This document shows positions 51,242 through 61,308 of a DNA stretch of 64,000 bases, piece after piece. Position 1 is the stretch's first letter. Each line of letters starts with the position of its first letter. Under the pieces are notes generated by a model. That model searched no databases. It was not told where the DNA came from and was given only the letters and a program-made list of their open reading frames with translations. Both the position numbers and the translations under genes were made by a program. Origin of the DNA: Bosea sp. Tri-49 (GTDB lineage: Bacteria; Pseudomonadota; Alphaproteobacteria; Rhizobiales; Beijerinckiaceae); contig NZ_CP017946.1 of assembly GCF_003952665.1 (NCBI RefSeq), forward strand, positions 2,356,001-2,420,000. Direction: 5' to 3'.

Positions 51242-51892
51242 ATGATCTCCCGCTTACCGAACGCCACGCGCCGTCAGGTCCTCGAAGGCAGTTCGGCTCT
51301 CACACTCGCCTTGCTCGCCGGCGCGCCTGCCGAAGCCCGCAATCCGGCGGCTTCGACGCCGGCCGCAGCCGACACGAGCGTGCGCGTGCCGATGGCGCTG
51401 CGGATCAACTCACGCTCCATCGCCGTCTCGCTCGATCCGCGCACGACATTGCTCGACGCTCTACGCAACGAGATCGGCCTCACCGGCTCGAAGAAGGGCT
51501 GCGACCACGGGCAGTGCGGGGCCTGCACGGTGCTGGTCAACGGCCGGCGCATCAATGCCTGCCTCGCACTGGCGATCATGCATCAGGACGACGAGATCAC
51601 CACGATCGAAGGCCTTGCCCAGGGCGACGGGTTGCACCCGGTGCAGGCGGCTTTCGTCGCCCATGACGGCTTCCAATGCGGCTATTGCACGCCGGGCCAG
51701 ATCTGCTCGGCCGTCGCCATGCTGGAGGAGACCAGGGCTGGCTGGCCGAGCCATGCCAGCGCCGACGTCGCCGCAGCGAGCTTCACCTTGAACGACGCGG
51801 AAATCCGCGAGCGGATGAGCGGCAATCTCTGTCGCTGCGCGGCCTATCCCAACATCGTCGCGGCCATCCGCGATGTCGCAGAACGAGGGTGA
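51242..51892 (+). CDS. paoA: Aldehyde oxidoreductase [2Fe-2S] subunit, PaoA/YagT-like
   Basis: 216 residues. N-terminal Tat-type signal ([20 protein letters not shown]), so the complex is exported folded to the periplasm. Two [2Fe-2S] sites: plant-ferredoxin type Cys87, 92, 95, 107 and the second with Cys146, 149, 197, 199 (GYCTPGQ and CRCAAY). Electron-transfer subunit of a molybdenum hydroxylase of the xanthine dehydrogenase family; with the next two genes it matches PaoABC, which oxidises aldehydes to acids. Confidence 0.92.
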   Translation: MISRLPNATRRQVLEGSSALTLALLAGAPAEARNPAASTPAAADTSVRVPMALRINSRSIAVSLDPRTTLLDALRNEIGLTGSKKGCDHGQCGACTVLVNGRRINACLALAIMHQDDEITTIEGLAQGDGLHPVQAAFVAHDGFQCGYCTPGQICSAVAMLEETRAGWPSHASADVAAASFTLNDAEIRERMSGNLCRCAAYPNIVAAIRDVAERG

Positions 51893-51896
51893 GCCG

Positions 51897-52883
51897 ATGC
51901 GGCCTTTCACTTATGAGCGCGCCACCGGCCTGCGTGAGGCTGCGGCCGCCGTCGCCGCCCGTCCGGACGCGAAGTTCATCGCCGGCGGCACCAATCTGAT
52001 CGACCTGATGAAGCTCGGCATCGAGCGTCCGGCCCATCTCGTCGACATCAGCAGGTTGCCCTTGCGCGGCCTCGAAGAGACCGCTGAAGGCGGGCTGCGC
52101 ATCGGAGCTCAGCTTCCCAACAGCGACCTCGCCGCCGACCGGCGCGTCCGGGCGCGCTACCCGCTGCTCGCGCAGGCGCTGCTCGCCGGTGCCTCGGGGC
52201 AATTGCGCAACAAAGCGACAACCGCCGGAAACCTGCTCCAGCGCACGCGCTGCCCCTATTTCTACAATCCCGGCATGGCCTGCAACAAGCGCGCGCCTGG
52301 CTCCGGCTGTTCAGCGCTCGGCGGTTTTGAGCGCAGTCTCGGCATTCTCGGCACGAGCGAGGCCTGCGCCGCCGTGCATCCCTCCGATATGGCGGTCGCG
52401 ATGGCTGCGCTCGATGCACGCGTCGAGACGATCGACGGCGCTGGCCTCACTCGAGTCATCCCGCTTGGCGAATTACACCGGCTGCCCGGCGCCACGCCGG
52501 AGCGGGAAACGAACCTCGCCGCCGGAGAGATGATTACGGCGGTGGTGCTGCCGCCGCCTCCGCCGGGACGCCAGCTCTACCGCAAGATGCGCGACCGGGC
52601 CTCCTATGCCTTTGCGCTGGTCTCGGTCGCGGCGGTGGTCGACGCCGAGCGCGGACGCATCCGCTCGGCCCGCCTCGCCTTTGGCGGCGTCGCGCCCAGA
52701 CCCTGGCGCTCGCTCTCCGCCGAAGCAGCGCTCGCGAACCGCCCGGTCGGCGAGGAAAGCTACCGCGCCGCGGCGGAGGCCGCGCTCTCCGGTGCACGGC
52801 GCTCAGCGCAGGTCGACTTCAAGCACGAGCTCCTGCGCCGCAGCCTGCGCTGGGTCCTCATCGAAACCACACGCACCGCCTGA
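51897..52883 (+). CDS. paoB: Aldehyde oxidoreductase FAD-binding subunit, PaoB/YagS-like
   Basis: 328 residues from ATG 51897, preceded by GAGGGTGAG, four bases after paoA. FAD-binding signature [20 protein letters not shown] and [20 protein letters not shown]. An insertion with Cys119, 129, 138 and 157 ([20 protein letters not shown]) is where PaoB holds an extra [4Fe-4S] cluster, distinguishing it from ordinary xanthine dehydrogenase FAD subunits. Middle link of the electron path from molybdenum to acceptor. Confidence 0.93.
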   Translation: MRPFTYERATGLREAAAAVAARPDAKFIAGGTNLIDLMKLGIERPAHLVDISRLPLRGLEETAEGGLRIGAQLPNSDLAADRRVRARYPLLAQALLAGASGQLRNKATTAGNLLQRTRCPYFYNPGMACNKRAPGSGCSALGGFERSLGILGTSEACAAVHPSDMAVAMAALDARVETIDGAGLTRVIPLGELHRLPGATPERETNLAAGEMITAVVLPPPPPGRQLYRKMRDRASYAFALVSVAAVVDAERGRIRSARLAFGGVAPRPWRSLSAEAALANRPVGEESYRAAAEAALSGARRSAQVDFKHELLRRSLRWVLIETTRTA

Positions 52884-52894
52884 AGGGATTTTCG

Positions 52895-55165
52895 ATGACC
52901 AGGCACATCATTCAAGGCACCGCCTCCGTTGACGGCGATCTCGTCGGCCGGCCGCTCGACCGCATCGATGGCGTGCTGAAGGTCAGGGGTCTAGCGACTT
53001 ATGGCTATGAGCATCGCGCCACCTCCCGACCGGCCTATGGCTTCATCCTCGGCGCCACGATCGGCCGCGGCCGGCTGGCGGATATCGACACTGTCGCCGC
53101 CGAGCGCGCCCCCGGCGTGCTGCTGGTCCTGACCCACCGCAACGCGCCCGAACAAGCCGTGTTCGGTGAACCGACCACGCCGGAGGTGCCTCAGGTATTC
53201 ACCCGGGCCCGGCCGGTCCTGGCGAGCGACGCCATCCGCTTCCATGACGAGCCCGTGGCGCTGGTGGTTGCCGAGACCTTCGAGGAAGCGCGCCATGCAG
53301 CGAGTCTCATCACCTGTCGCTACGAACAGGCAGAGGGAGCCTTCGATTTTGAAGCCGGCCTGGCCAATGCCTATCGCCCGGCGCGCGCGAATGCCGGCCT
53401 GGCGACGGATTCGATCATCGGCGACGTCGACGCTGCCATGAAGGCGGCCCCTGTCGCGCTGGACCAGACATACGAGACCGCCTTCGCCAGCCACAATCCG
53501 CTGGAGCCGCATGCAGCGATGGCCGCTTGGGATGGCGACGTGCTGACGGTCCACACGGCGACACAGACGCTGGCGAACATCCGCGCTGGCCTGGCAGCGA
53601 CACTGCGGCTGCCACTGGAGAAAGTTCGGATCGTCAGCCCCTTCATCGGCGGCGGCTTCGGCTCGAAGCTGATCGTCCATGCCGAAACGGTGCTGGCCGC
53701 CCTCGCCGCGCGGAAACTCGGGCGCCCCGTCAAGGTCGCGCTGACGCGCCAGCAGATGTTCGCCAATGCCGGCCATCGCCCGACGATCCAGCATCGCATG
53801 CGGCTCGCCGCGACGCGCGACGGACAGCTTACCGCATTCTCCCACGACGTGATCGAGACCACGGCGCGCTGCGAGGAGTTCGCCGAGCAGACGGCGGCGA
53901 CCGGCCGCTCGCTCTATGCCGCGCCCAACCGCCGGACGACGCATCGCCTCGTGCGGCTCGACACCAATCGCGGCGAGTGGATGCGGGCGCCGGGCGAGGC
54001 TCCCGGCCTCTTCGCGATCGAATGCGCCATGGACGAACTCGCCGAAGCGCTGAGGCTCGATCCGATCGAATTGCGCATCCGCAACGAGCCGGAGCGCGAC
54101 CCGGAGCGGAACGTGCCGTTCTCGACGCGCCACCTCATCGCCTGCATGCAGGGGGGCGCCAGGCGCTTCAGCTGGGACGAGCGGCCGCGCCGGCCCGGCA
54201 GTCGGCGCGAAGGGCGCAAACTCATCGGCTATGGCATGGCGGCTGCGACGCGAGCCAACTATCTCGGCCCGACGGCCGTGCGCGTCACGATCGATGCGCG
54301 TGGTGAGATTGTGGTCCAGACCGACATGACCGACATCGGAACTGGGACCTACACGATCCTCGCCCAGGTCGCAGCGGAGCGGCTGGGCGTATCGCTCGCG
54401 GCTGTCCGCGTCGAGCTTGGTGACAGCGCCTTGCCGCGCAGCGCCGGCTCCGGCGGTTCCTGGGGCGCGACCAGCACCTGTACAGCGACACATCACGCCT
54501 GCCTCGCACTGCGCGAGAAGATCCTGGTGGCAGCGAGGGAGCATGAGCGCTCGCCGCTGCGTGGCGCCAACATCGCCGAGGCACGCTTCGCGCGCGCTGC
54601 ACTGAACCTCGGCTCGCAAAGCCATCCGCTCCGCGAGCTCATCGCCGCGGTCGCGCCCGAGGGTATCAGCGCCGAAGGCAGCGCCGCACGCGGCGAGACC
54701 TATCAGAGCTTCTCGCAGCATTCGCATGGTGCGCATTTCGCCGAGGTCAGCGTCGACCTCGACACGGGCGAGCCGCGCCTGCGGCGCATGCTCGGCGTCT
54801 TCGCCGCCGGCCGCATCCTCAATCCGAAGACGGCACGCTCGCAGATGATCGGCGGCATAATCTGGGGCGTCGGGGCTGCCTTGACCGAGGAGACCGTGCT
54901 CGACCCGCGGCATGGCCATTTCGTCAATCACGACCTCGGCGACTACCACCTGCCCGCCCATGCCGACACGCCCGATGTCGACGCGGTCTTCCTCGATGAG
55001 CACGACGACAAGGCCAATCCATTGGGAGCCAAAGGCGTCGGCGAACTCGGCAACTGCGGAGCCAGTGCCGCCATCGCCAACGCAATTTACAACGCGACAG
55101 GCATACGCGTCCGCAGCCTGCCGATCACGCTCGACAAGCTGCTGCCGGGATTGCCGATCGCGTGA
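52895..55165 (+). CDS. paoC: Aldehyde oxidoreductase molybdenum-cofactor subunit, PaoC/YagR-like
   Basis: 756 residues. Seen: IGGGFGSKLIVHAETVLAAL (molybdopterin contact), GEWMRAPGEAPGLFAIECAM, GTGTYTILAQVAAERLGV and the active-site glutamate in LGAKGVGELGNCG (Glu717). This large subunit carries the molybdenum cofactor, in PaoC as the cytosine dinucleotide form. It lacks its own signal and would be exported with PaoA. The insertion chaperone PaoD (XdhC-like) that usually follows is not here. Confidence 0.93.
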   Translation: MTRHIIQGTASVDGDLVGRPLDRIDGVLKVRGLATYGYEHRATSRPAYGFILGATIGRGRLADIDTVAAERAPGVLLVLTHRNAPEQAVFGEPTTPEVPQVFTRARPVLASDAIRFHDEPVALVVAETFEEARHAASLITCRYEQAEGAFDFEAGLANAYRPARANAGLATDSIIGDVDAAMKAAPVALDQTYETAFASHNPLEPHAAMAAWDGDVLTVHTATQTLANIRAGLAATLRLPLEKVRIVSPFIGGGFGSKLIVHAETVLAALAARKLGRPVKVALTRQQMFANAGHRPTIQHRMRLAATRDGQLTAFSHDVIETTARCEEFAEQTAATGRSLYAAPNRRTTHRLVRLDTNRGEWMRAPGEAPGLFAIECAMDELAEALRLDPIELRIRNEPERDPERNVPFSTRHLIACMQGGARRFSWDERPRRPGSRREGRKLIGYGMAAATRANYLGPTAVRVTIDARGEIVVQTDMTDIGTGTYTILAQVAAERLGVSLAAVRVELGDSALPRSAGSGGSWGATSTCTATHHACLALREKILVAAREHERSPLRGANIAEARFARAALNLGSQSHPLRELIAAVAPEGISAEGSAARGETYQSFSQHSHGAHFAEVSVDLDTGEPRLRRMLGVFAAGRILNPKTARSQMIGGIIWGVGAALTEETVLDPRHGHFVNHDLGDYHLPAHADTPDVDAVFLDEHDDKANPLGAKGVGELGNCGASAAIANAIYNATGIRVRSLPITLDKLLPGLPIA

Positions 55166-55180
55166 GGCATCGCAGCTCGG

Positions 55181-55939
55181 TCAAACCCATCCGCCGTCCA
55201 CGACATAGTGTTGCGCCGTGCAAGCCGAGGCCTCGTCCGACGCCAGGAAGACGGTGACGCGCGCGACCTCGTCGGGACCGAGCCGGCGCTTCAGGCACTG
55301 ACGGCGCATCAGTTCGGCCTCGCTCTCCGGCGTCAGCCATTTCTCGATCTGCCGTTCGGTCATGATCCAACCTGGCGCGATCGCGTTGACGCGGATGTTG
55401 TAAGGGCCGTAATCGCGCGCCAGCGAGCGCGTCAACCCGATCACACCGGACTTGCTTGCCGTATAGGCGACCATGCCGCCCTGACCTGCCATCCAGGAGG
55501 TCGAGCCGAAATTGATGATCGCGCCGCCATTGGCCGCCTTCATATCCGACAGAACCGCCTGCGCGGCGAAGAACTGATGCTTCAGATTGACCGCGATCCG
55601 CTGGTCCCAATATTCCGGCGTCACGATCTCGGTCGGATGCCGCTCGTCATGTGCGGCGTTGTTGACGAGAATCTGAATCGGGCCGTGTGAGGCGCGAGCC
55701 TGGGCGACCCCTGCCTGAAGCGCAGGAATATCAGTCAGATCAACTTCATGGAAATGCGCGGATGAGCCAGCCGCCGTCAGCTCCGCCGCGAGCGCCTCAC
55801 CAGCGGCGCGCTGGATGTCGAACAGAATGACGGTCGAGCCCTGATCGGCGAAGCGGCGCGTGATCGCGGCGCCGATGCCCGAAGCCCCTCCGGTGACGAG
55901 CACGACCTTCTTCGCAAGGTCCGAATACAGGGCAGCCAT
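55181..55939 (-). CDS. SDR family oxidoreductase, probable sugar dehydrogenase
   Basis: 252 residues from ATG 55939; AAGGAG lies upstream. Motifs: VVLVTGGASGIGAAITRRFA, NNAAHDERHPTE and the catalytic Ser plus Tyr-x3-Lys (INFGSTSWMAGQGGMVAYTA then SKSG); C-terminal VTVFLASDEASACTAQHYVV with DGGW. NAD(P)-dependent oxidation of a sugar at C1 is plausible because it is the last gene of the ChvE-GguAB operon, but the substrate is not read from sequence. Confidence 0.87.
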   Translation of the reverse strand: MAALYSDLAKKVVLVTGGASGIGAAITRRFADQGSTVILFDIQRAAGEALAAELTAAGSSAHFHEVDLTDIPALQAGVAQARASHGPIQILVNNAAHDERHPTEIVTPEYWDQRIAVNLKHQFFAAQAVLSDMKAANGGAIINFGSTSWMAGQGGMVAYTASKSGVIGLTRSLARDYGPYNIRVNAIAPGWIMTERQIEKWLTPESEAELMRRQCLKRRLGPDEVARVTVFLASDEASACTAQHYVVDGGWV

Positions 55940-55977
55940 GGTCCACTCCTTGGTCTGTTCAGGGCGAGGCAACCGGA

Positions 55978-56751
55978 TCAGCGGCCAAACAGCTTGAGCG
56001 CGATCTCGATCCTCGGTGCCTTCAGGATTTCCATGCTGGTCCAGCGCGTGCCTTCGATGATGACAATCGTCATCGCTGCGCTCGCAGCATTGGCATCGCG
56101 CGCGACGATCGCATCGAGAATGGCGCGGTGCTGACGCAGCGCCAGAGCGAAGCGCTCGGGGTCGTCGACCGGCGCGCTCAGTGCGAAGGCCGCTGCGAGC
56201 GCTGTTTCGATCACCGAGCCGATCGAATGCAGGAAGGGATTGCCGGACGCGTCGAGGATGGCGCGGTGGAAGGCGAGATCGGCCGAAGTGAAGCCATCGC
56301 GCGTCTGGTCCGGCGGGCCCATGCGGCGCCAGGCCGCCTCGATCCGGCAGATGTCCTCGTCGCTGCGGCGTAGCGCGGCCGACGCGGCCGCCAGCGGCTC
56401 AAGCGCCTGCCTGATGTCGAACAGGTTCTCGAAGAAGGGCGCGTCGGCCCCGCGCTGCAAGCGCCAGCTCAGAATGTCGGCGTCGAACATGTTCCAGCGC
56501 TTCTCTTCGAGAATGCGCGTGCCGACCCTGGTTTTTGGCTCGATCAAGCCCTTGGCGGCGAGCGTCTTGAGCGCTTCGCGCAGGACCGAGCGCGAGACGG
56601 AAAAGCGCTCCGTCAGATCGGCGTCGCCCGGCAAAGTGCTGCCGATCGGATACTGGCCGGCGACGATCCGGCGCCCGATGCCGTGCACGACGAACTCGTG
56701 CGCGGAACGGGAGGGCATTGGCAGAGCCAGGGCGGGCTGCGGCGAATTCAT
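55978..56751 (-). CDS. GntR family regulator, FadR subgroup
   Basis: 257 residues. Winged helix at about 18-85 (IGRRIVAGQYPIGSTLPGDA, SRSVLREALKTLAAKGLIEP); all-helical FCD effector domain with FDIRQALEPLAAASAA, FTSADLAFHRAILDASGNPF and HRAILDAIVARDANAA, giving the Asp-His-His metal-type ligands. The form is like DgoR/LgoR-type regulators of sugar-acid genes. Sits between gguB and the SDR in the same leftward unit, so it likely controls the operon by sensing a sugar or aldonate. Confidence 0.9.
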   Translation of the reverse strand: MNSPQPALALPMPSRSAHEFVVHGIGRRIVAGQYPIGSTLPGDADLTERFSVSRSVLREALKTLAAKGLIEPKTRVGTRILEEKRWNMFDADILSWRLQRGADAPFFENLFDIRQALEPLAAASAALRRSDEDICRIEAAWRRMGPPDQTRDGFTSADLAFHRAILDASGNPFLHSIGSVIETALAAAFALSAPVDDPERFALALRQHRAILDAIVARDANAASAAMTIVIIEGTRWTSMEILKAPRIEIALKLFGR

Positions 56752-56820
56752 GATGCGGGCGGGACTCTTCGCCCGGGCACGCCGGGCAGCGCCCGGCTGT
56801 CCGTGAAGAGCATCGCAGGG

Positions 56821-58017
56821 TTATTTCTTCTTGTTGTAGACATCGATTGAAACCGCCGCGAGCAGGACCAGGCCCTTGATGACCTGCTGATAGTCGATAC
56901 CGATGCCGAGGATCGACATGCCATTGTTCATCACACCCATGACCATGGCGCCGATCACCGCGCCGGTGACCTTGCCGACGCCGCCTGACGCCGAGGCACC
57001 GCCGATGAAGCAGGCGGCGATGACGTCGAGCTCGAAGCCCAGGCCCGCCTTCGGCGTCGCCGTGTTGAGGCGCGCCGCAAAGATCAGCCCGGCGAGCCCG
57101 GCGAGCACGCCCATGTTGACGAAGGCCAGGAAGGTCAGGCGCTCGGTCTTGATACCCGACAGCCTCGCCGCCTTCTCGTTGCCACCGAGCGCGTAGATGC
57201 GCCGGCCGATCACGGTGCGGTTGGTGACGAAGGCGTAGAGGGCGATCAGCAGGAACATGATCACCAGCACATTCGGCAGGCCGCGATAGGTGGCGAGTTG
57301 ATAGCAGAAGGCGACGACCAGCAGTGCCAACAGCGCGTTCTTGGCGGCGAAGAGCGTGAAGGGCGAGGTCTCGACACCGTGGCGGACCTGGTTGTTGCGG
57401 CTGCGCAGGCTGAAATAGACCATGGCGACGACGCAGGCCGCGCCGAGGAAGAGCGCGGTCAGGTTGAAGCCGTCCATCCCGAACAGGTCGGGGATGAAGC
57501 CGGAGGAGAGTTTCTGGAAGGTCGGCGGGAACGGGCCGACCGACATGCCGCCGAGCAGAGCGAGCGTCAGCCCCTTGAAAACCAGCATGCCGGCGAGCGT
57601 GACGATGAAGGACGGCACGTGGAAATAGGCCACCCAATAGCCCTGCGCCGCGCCGATCAGTCCGCCGACGACCATGCAGATGATGATGGTCGGCACGAAG
57701 TGGAAGCCGTAGCGCACCATCAGCACCGCGGCGAGGCCGCCGACGAAGCCGACCACCGAGCCGACCGAGAGATCGATATGCCCGGCGACGATGACCAGCA
57801 GCATGCCGAGCGCCATGATGACGATATAGCTGTTCTGCAGAATCAGGTTGGTCAGGTTGAGCGGCTTCAGCAGCGTGCCGTTGGTCATGAACTGGAAGAA
57901 CAGCATGATCGCCAGGAGCGAGAGCAGCATGCCGTAATCGCGGAAATGCGACTTGATGAAGCTCAGCGAGGACGCGCCCTTCGAGCCGCGCACATCGTCG
58001 GTCAGGCTCGTATCCAT
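56821..58017 (-). CDS. gguB: Multiple-sugar ABC transporter permease GguB (MmsB)
   Basis: 398 residues from ATG 58017, whose first base overlaps the gguA stop (TGATG); GGGGAG is upstream. About ten helices with the CUT2 motif GHIDLSVGSVVGFVGGLAAV and GLGFELDVIAACFIGGASAS followed by GGVGKVTGAVIGAMVMGVMN. It is longer than RbsC-type permeases, as GguB is. Channel of the ChvE system for arabinose, galactose, xylose and glucose. Confidence 0.93.
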   Translation of the reverse strand: MDTSLTDDVRGSKGASSLSFIKSHFRDYGMLLSLLAIMLFFQFMTNGTLLKPLNLTNLILQNSYIVIMALGMLLVIVAGHIDLSVGSVVGFVGGLAAVLMVRYGFHFVPTIIICMVVGGLIGAAQGYWVAYFHVPSFIVTLAGMLVFKGLTLALLGGMSVGPFPPTFQKLSSGFIPDLFGMDGFNLTALFLGAACVVAMVYFSLRSRNNQVRHGVETSPFTLFAAKNALLALLVVAFCYQLATYRGLPNVLVIMFLLIALYAFVTNRTVIGRRIYALGGNEKAARLSGIKTERLTFLAFVNMGVLAGLAGLIFAARLNTATPKAGLGFELDVIAACFIGGASASGGVGKVTGAVIGAMVMGVMNNGMSILGIGIDYQQVIKGLVLLAAVSIDVYNKKK

Positions 58018-59546
58018 CAGCGTCTCCCCGATCTCATGATGGCCTGCATGATCTTTTCCTGGGACGCCTCTGCGGCGTCGAGCTCGGCGACGAACGCCCC
58101 TTCGTTCATCACATAGATGCGATCGCACATGCCGAGCAGCTCCGGCATCTCGGAGGAGATCATCAGCACCGCCTTGCCGGCCTCGGCCAGCTGGTTGATG
58201 ATCGTGTAGATCTCGTATTTGGCGCCGACGTCGATGCCGCGCGTCGGCTCGTCAAGGATCAGCACCTGCGGGTCGGCGAAGAGCCATTTGCTCAGCACGA
58301 CCTTCTGCTGGTTGCCGCCGGACAGGTTGACGGCCTGCTGATAGACGCTGGGGCTGCGGATCCTGAGCTTGGCCCGATAGTCGTTGGCGACCGCAAGCTC
58401 GCGCATGTCGTCGATCACACCGCGCTCGGCGACGCCCGCCAGATTGGCGAGGGTGATGTTCTGGCGAATGTCCTCTTCGAGGACGAGGCCGAGGGATTTA
58501 CGATCCTCCGTCGCGTAGGCAAGGCCACTGGCGATGGCGCGCTCAACCGTGCCGACATCGATCGTCTTGCCGGCGAGCTTCGCCGTGCCGCTGATCTTCT
58601 GGCCATAGGAGCGGCCGAACAGGCTCATGGCGAATTCGGTGCGCCCTGCCCCCATCAGCCCGGCGATGCCGACGATCTCGCCGCGGCGAATGGTGAGGTT
58701 GACGTTCTTCACCACCTGCCGCTCGGCATGGATCGGATGATGCGCCGTCCAGTTCTCGACCTCGAACAGGACTTCGCCGGGATGGCTCTCCCGCCTGGGG
58801 TAGCGATCGGCCATCTCGCGCCCGACCATGCCCTTGATGATGCGGTCCTCGCTGACCGCCTGCGCGCGGCAGTCGAGCGTCTCGACCGTCGCACCGTCAC
58901 GCAGCACGGTGATCGCGTCGGCGACCTTGGCGATCTCATTGAGCTTGTGCGAGATCAGGATCGAGGAGATGCCCTGCCGCTTGAATTCGAGCAGGAGTTC
59001 GAGCAGGGCGTCGCTGTCGCTTTCGTTCAGGCTCGCGGTCGGCTCGTCGAGGATGAGCAGTCTGACCTTCTTCGACAGCGCCTTGGCGATCTCGACCAAC
59101 TGCTGCTTGCCGACGCCGAGAGTGGTGACCAGCGTCTCCGGCTTCTCTCTCAGTCCGACCTTGGCGAGCAGCTCCTTGGCGCGGGCCGAAACCGCCGACC
59201 AGTCGATGACGCCGTGGTTCGCCTGCTCGTTGCCGAGGAAGATGTTCTCGGCGATCGAAAGCAGCGGCACCAGAGCGAGCTCCTGGTGGATGATGATGAT
59301 GCCGAGGGTCTCGCTGTCGGCGATGCCACGGAACTGGCGCTCCTGACCGTCGAAATGGATCGCGCCGGAATAGGAGCCGTGCGGATAGACGCCGCTCAAC
59401 ACCTTCATCAAGGTCGACTTGCCGGCACCGTTCTCGCCGACCAGAGCGTGGATCTCGCCTGCCCTGACGGTCAGGTTGACGTTGTCGAGCGCGTGCACGC
59501 CCGGAAACGTCTTGGTGATCCCGCGCATGTCGAGAATCGCTTGCAT
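58017..59546 (-). CDS. gguA: Multiple-sugar ABC transporter ATPase GguA (MmsA)
   Basis: 509 residues from ATG 59546, the CUT2 size with two fused nucleotide-binding domains. First domain: Walker [13 protein letters not shown] (residues 35-46), signature [18 protein letters not shown] and Walker [11 protein letters not shown]. Second domain: degenerate Walker [11 protein letters not shown], intact signature [17 protein letters not shown] and [15 protein letters not shown]. Powers GguB. It is the only ABC ATPase gene in the window. Confidence 0.95.
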   Translation of the reverse strand: MQAILDMRGITKTFPGVHALDNVNLTVRAGEIHALVGENGAGKSTLMKVLSGVYPHGSYSGAIHFDGQERQFRGIADSETLGIIIIHQELALVPLLSIAENIFLGNEQANHGVIDWSAVSARAKELLAKVGLREKPETLVTTLGVGKQQLVEIAKALSKKVRLLILDEPTASLNESDSDALLELLLEFKRQGISSILISHKLNEIAKVADAITVLRDGATVETLDCRAQAVSEDRIIKGMVGREMADRYPRRESHPGEVLFEVENWTAHHPIHAERQVVKNVNLTIRRGEIVGIAGLMGAGRTEFAMSLFGRSYGQKISGTAKLAGKTIDVGTVERAIASGLAYATEDRKSLGLVLEEDIRQNITLANLAGVAERGVIDDMRELAVANDYRAKLRIRSPSVYQQAVNLSGGNQQKVVLSKWLFADPQVLILDEPTRGIDVGAKYEIYTIINQLAEAGKAVLMISSEMPELLGMCDRIYVMNEGAFVAELDAAEASQEKIMQAIMRSGRR

Positions 59547-59638
59547 CAATCCATCCCGCAGCGAGGGGGCGCGGGCGAACAGGCGCCCGCGCGGAGATGG
59601 CGAATGGATCCGGCGCGGCGAGCGCGCGCCGGCGCGGC

Positions 59639-60700
59639 TCACTTCACCTGGTTCTCGGTGTAGTAGCCGCTGGCGATCAGCGTCTCCTTCCAGTTCGACG
59701 CATCGACGCTGACCGGCTTCAGCAGATAGGACGGCACGGTCTTGACGCCGTTCTCATAGGTCTTGGTATCGTTGACCTCGACTTCCTTGCCCGAGAGCGA
59801 GGCGTCGACCATGTTCGCCGCGATCTTGGCTAGCTCGCGCGTGTCCTTGAACACGGTCGAGGTCTGCTCCTTGTTCAGGATCGACTTGACCGACTGGACC
59901 TCGGCATCCTGCCCGGTGATCACCGGCATGGCCTGCTTGCCGCTGCCATAGCCGACGCCCTTGAGCGAGGAGATGATGCCGATGCTCAGGCCGTCATAGG
60001 GCGAGAGTACGGCGTCGACGCGCTTGTCGGCGTAGTAGGCGCTGAGCAGGTTGTCCATGCGGGCCTGGGCGACCGCGCCGTCCCAGCGCAGCGTCGAGAC
60101 CTTGTCCATGCCGAGCTGGCCGCTGCGCACCACGAGCTTGCCGCTCTTGATGTAGGGCTCCAGCACCGACATGGCGCCGTTGTAGAAGAAATAGGCGTTG
60201 TTGTCGTCGGGCGAGCCGCCGAAGAGCTCGATGTTGAAGGGCCCTTTGCCTTCCTTGAGACCGAGCGCCTTCTCGATATACCCGGCCTGCAGCACGCCGA
60301 CCTGGAAATTGTCGAAGGTCGCGTAGTAGTCGACATTCTTGGAATTACGGATCAGGCGGTCATAGGCGATCACCTTGACGCCCTTGCTCGCCGCCTGCTG
60401 CAACGCGTCAGACAGGGTGGTACCGTCGATAGCGGCAATAACCAGCACCTTGACGCCCTTGGTGATCATGTTTTCGATCTGGGCGAGCTGGTTCGGGATG
60501 TCGTCATCCGCATATTGCAGATCGACGGCGTAACCCTTTTCCTTGAGCGACTTCACCATGTTGTCGCCGTCGGCGATCCAACGCGCCGAGGATTTGGTCG
60601 GCATCGAGACGCCGATCGTGCCCTTCTGCTGGGCCTGGGCCAGCGGTGCAAAAGCGAAAGCGCCAAGGGCAAGCGCCATCATCCATCGGATTGCCTTCAT
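59639..60700 (-). CDS. chvE: Multiple-sugar-binding periplasmic protein ChvE
   Basis: 353 residues from ATG 60700, with GGGAG upstream; signal peptide 1-23. Mature sequence follows ChvE closely as I recall it: [90 protein letters not shown] and [20 protein letters not shown]. ChvE binds aldoses for import and, in Agrobacterium, signals through VirA. No virA is here, so a nutritional role in import and chemotaxis is more likely. First gene of the leftward operon. Confidence 0.95.
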   Translation of the reverse strand: MKAIRWMMALALGAFAFAPLAQAQQKGTIGVSMPTKSSARWIADGDNMVKSLKEKGYAVDLQYADDDIPNQLAQIENMITKGVKVLVIAAIDGTTLSDALQQAASKGVKVIAYDRLIRNSKNVDYYATFDNFQVGVLQAGYIEKALGLKEGKGPFNIELFGGSPDDNNAYFFYNGAMSVLEPYIKSGKLVVRSGQLGMDKVSTLRWDGAVAQARMDNLLSAYYADKRVDAVLSPYDGLSIGIISSLKGVGYGSGKQAMPVITGQDAEVQSVKSILNKEQTSTVFKDTRELAKIAANMVDASLSGKEVEVNDTKTYENGVKTVPSYLLKPVSVDASNWKETLIASGYYTENQVK

Positions 60701-60757
60701 GCGTCTTCTCCCAGATTGCTCTGTGGCTCGACTCTTTGGTCGATCAATCCAATTAGT

Positions 60758-60768
60758 CATATAATATG
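60758..60768. promoter_or_regulatory. CATATAATATG palindrome upstream of chvE
   Basis: Symmetric AT-rich 11-bp site 57 bases before the chvE start; it contains a TATTAT-like -10 on the minus strand. It may be the promoter core and/or site of the FadR-type regulator. The 60701-60929 gap shows nothing else. Confidence 0.4.
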
Positions 60769-60929
60769 CCATCGGATGCTGCCATCTGGGCAGAGCCTGC
60801 AGCGCCTGTCAATCGTCTGCGCTTCTCCCGCGACGTAGCTCAAGGGATGATCGCGCTTGTCGCTCCCAGCAGATCGACACCAATGAAAGAAAACTTCCGT
60901 GAGCGTCCCTTATCGGTCGAGCCGCCTGT

Positions 60930-61262
60930 TCAGGCGCACATCGCGATGGCGTCGTCCCGAGTCTCGCAGACCGTAAGGATCTGCAGGAAGCCGCTGATCG
61001 CAAAGACCTCCTTCACCGAGGGCGCGAGGCCGGCCAGGACGACCCGGCCGCCGATCTCCTTCATGCGCTTGGCGACGACGAGGAAAACGCGCAGGCCGGC
61101 ACTGGAGACATAGCTCAGCCCCGAGCAATCGAGCACGAGGCGCGTAGCCCCGTCCCGGATCTCGGCCACGATGGCGGCTTCCGTCTCGGTCGCGTTGATG
61201 CTGTCGAGCCGACCTGTAAGCGACAGGACGCGCATCTCGCCGATGGTCTGCGACTCCATCAT
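60930..61262 (-). CDS. STAS-domain anti-sigma factor antagonist (SpoIIAA/RsbV-like)
   Basis: 110 residues, a single STAS domain: VLSLTGRLDSINATETEAAI, then LVLDCSGLSYVSSAGLRVFL with the phosphorylatable serine at 53 or 54, and GGRVVLAGLAPSVKEVFAIS. Such proteins release a sigma factor or other target when dephosphorylated and are phosphorylated by an RsbW-type kinase, the gene 46 bases upstream on the same strand. ATG 61262 or the next codon is the start. Confidence 0.92.
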   Translation of the reverse strand: MMESQTIGEMRVLSLTGRLDSINATETEAAIVAEIRDGATRLVLDCSGLSYVSSAGLRVFLVVAKRMKEIGGRVVLAGLAPSVKEVFAISGFLQILTVCETRDDAIAMCA

Positions 61263-61308
61263 GAGCCGTTGCTCTCCTGTGGCGGCGGATAAGGCCGGAA
61301 CTGTTCGT

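Noticed and set aside
52991..55003. 670-codon open frame on the minus strand
   Set aside because: Antisense to paoC; composition and lack of homology mark it as a shadow frame.
59639..60700. ChvE as evidence for a virulence (vir) region
   Set aside because: ChvE homologues are widespread sugar-binding proteins in Hyphomicrobiales and no vir gene is present.
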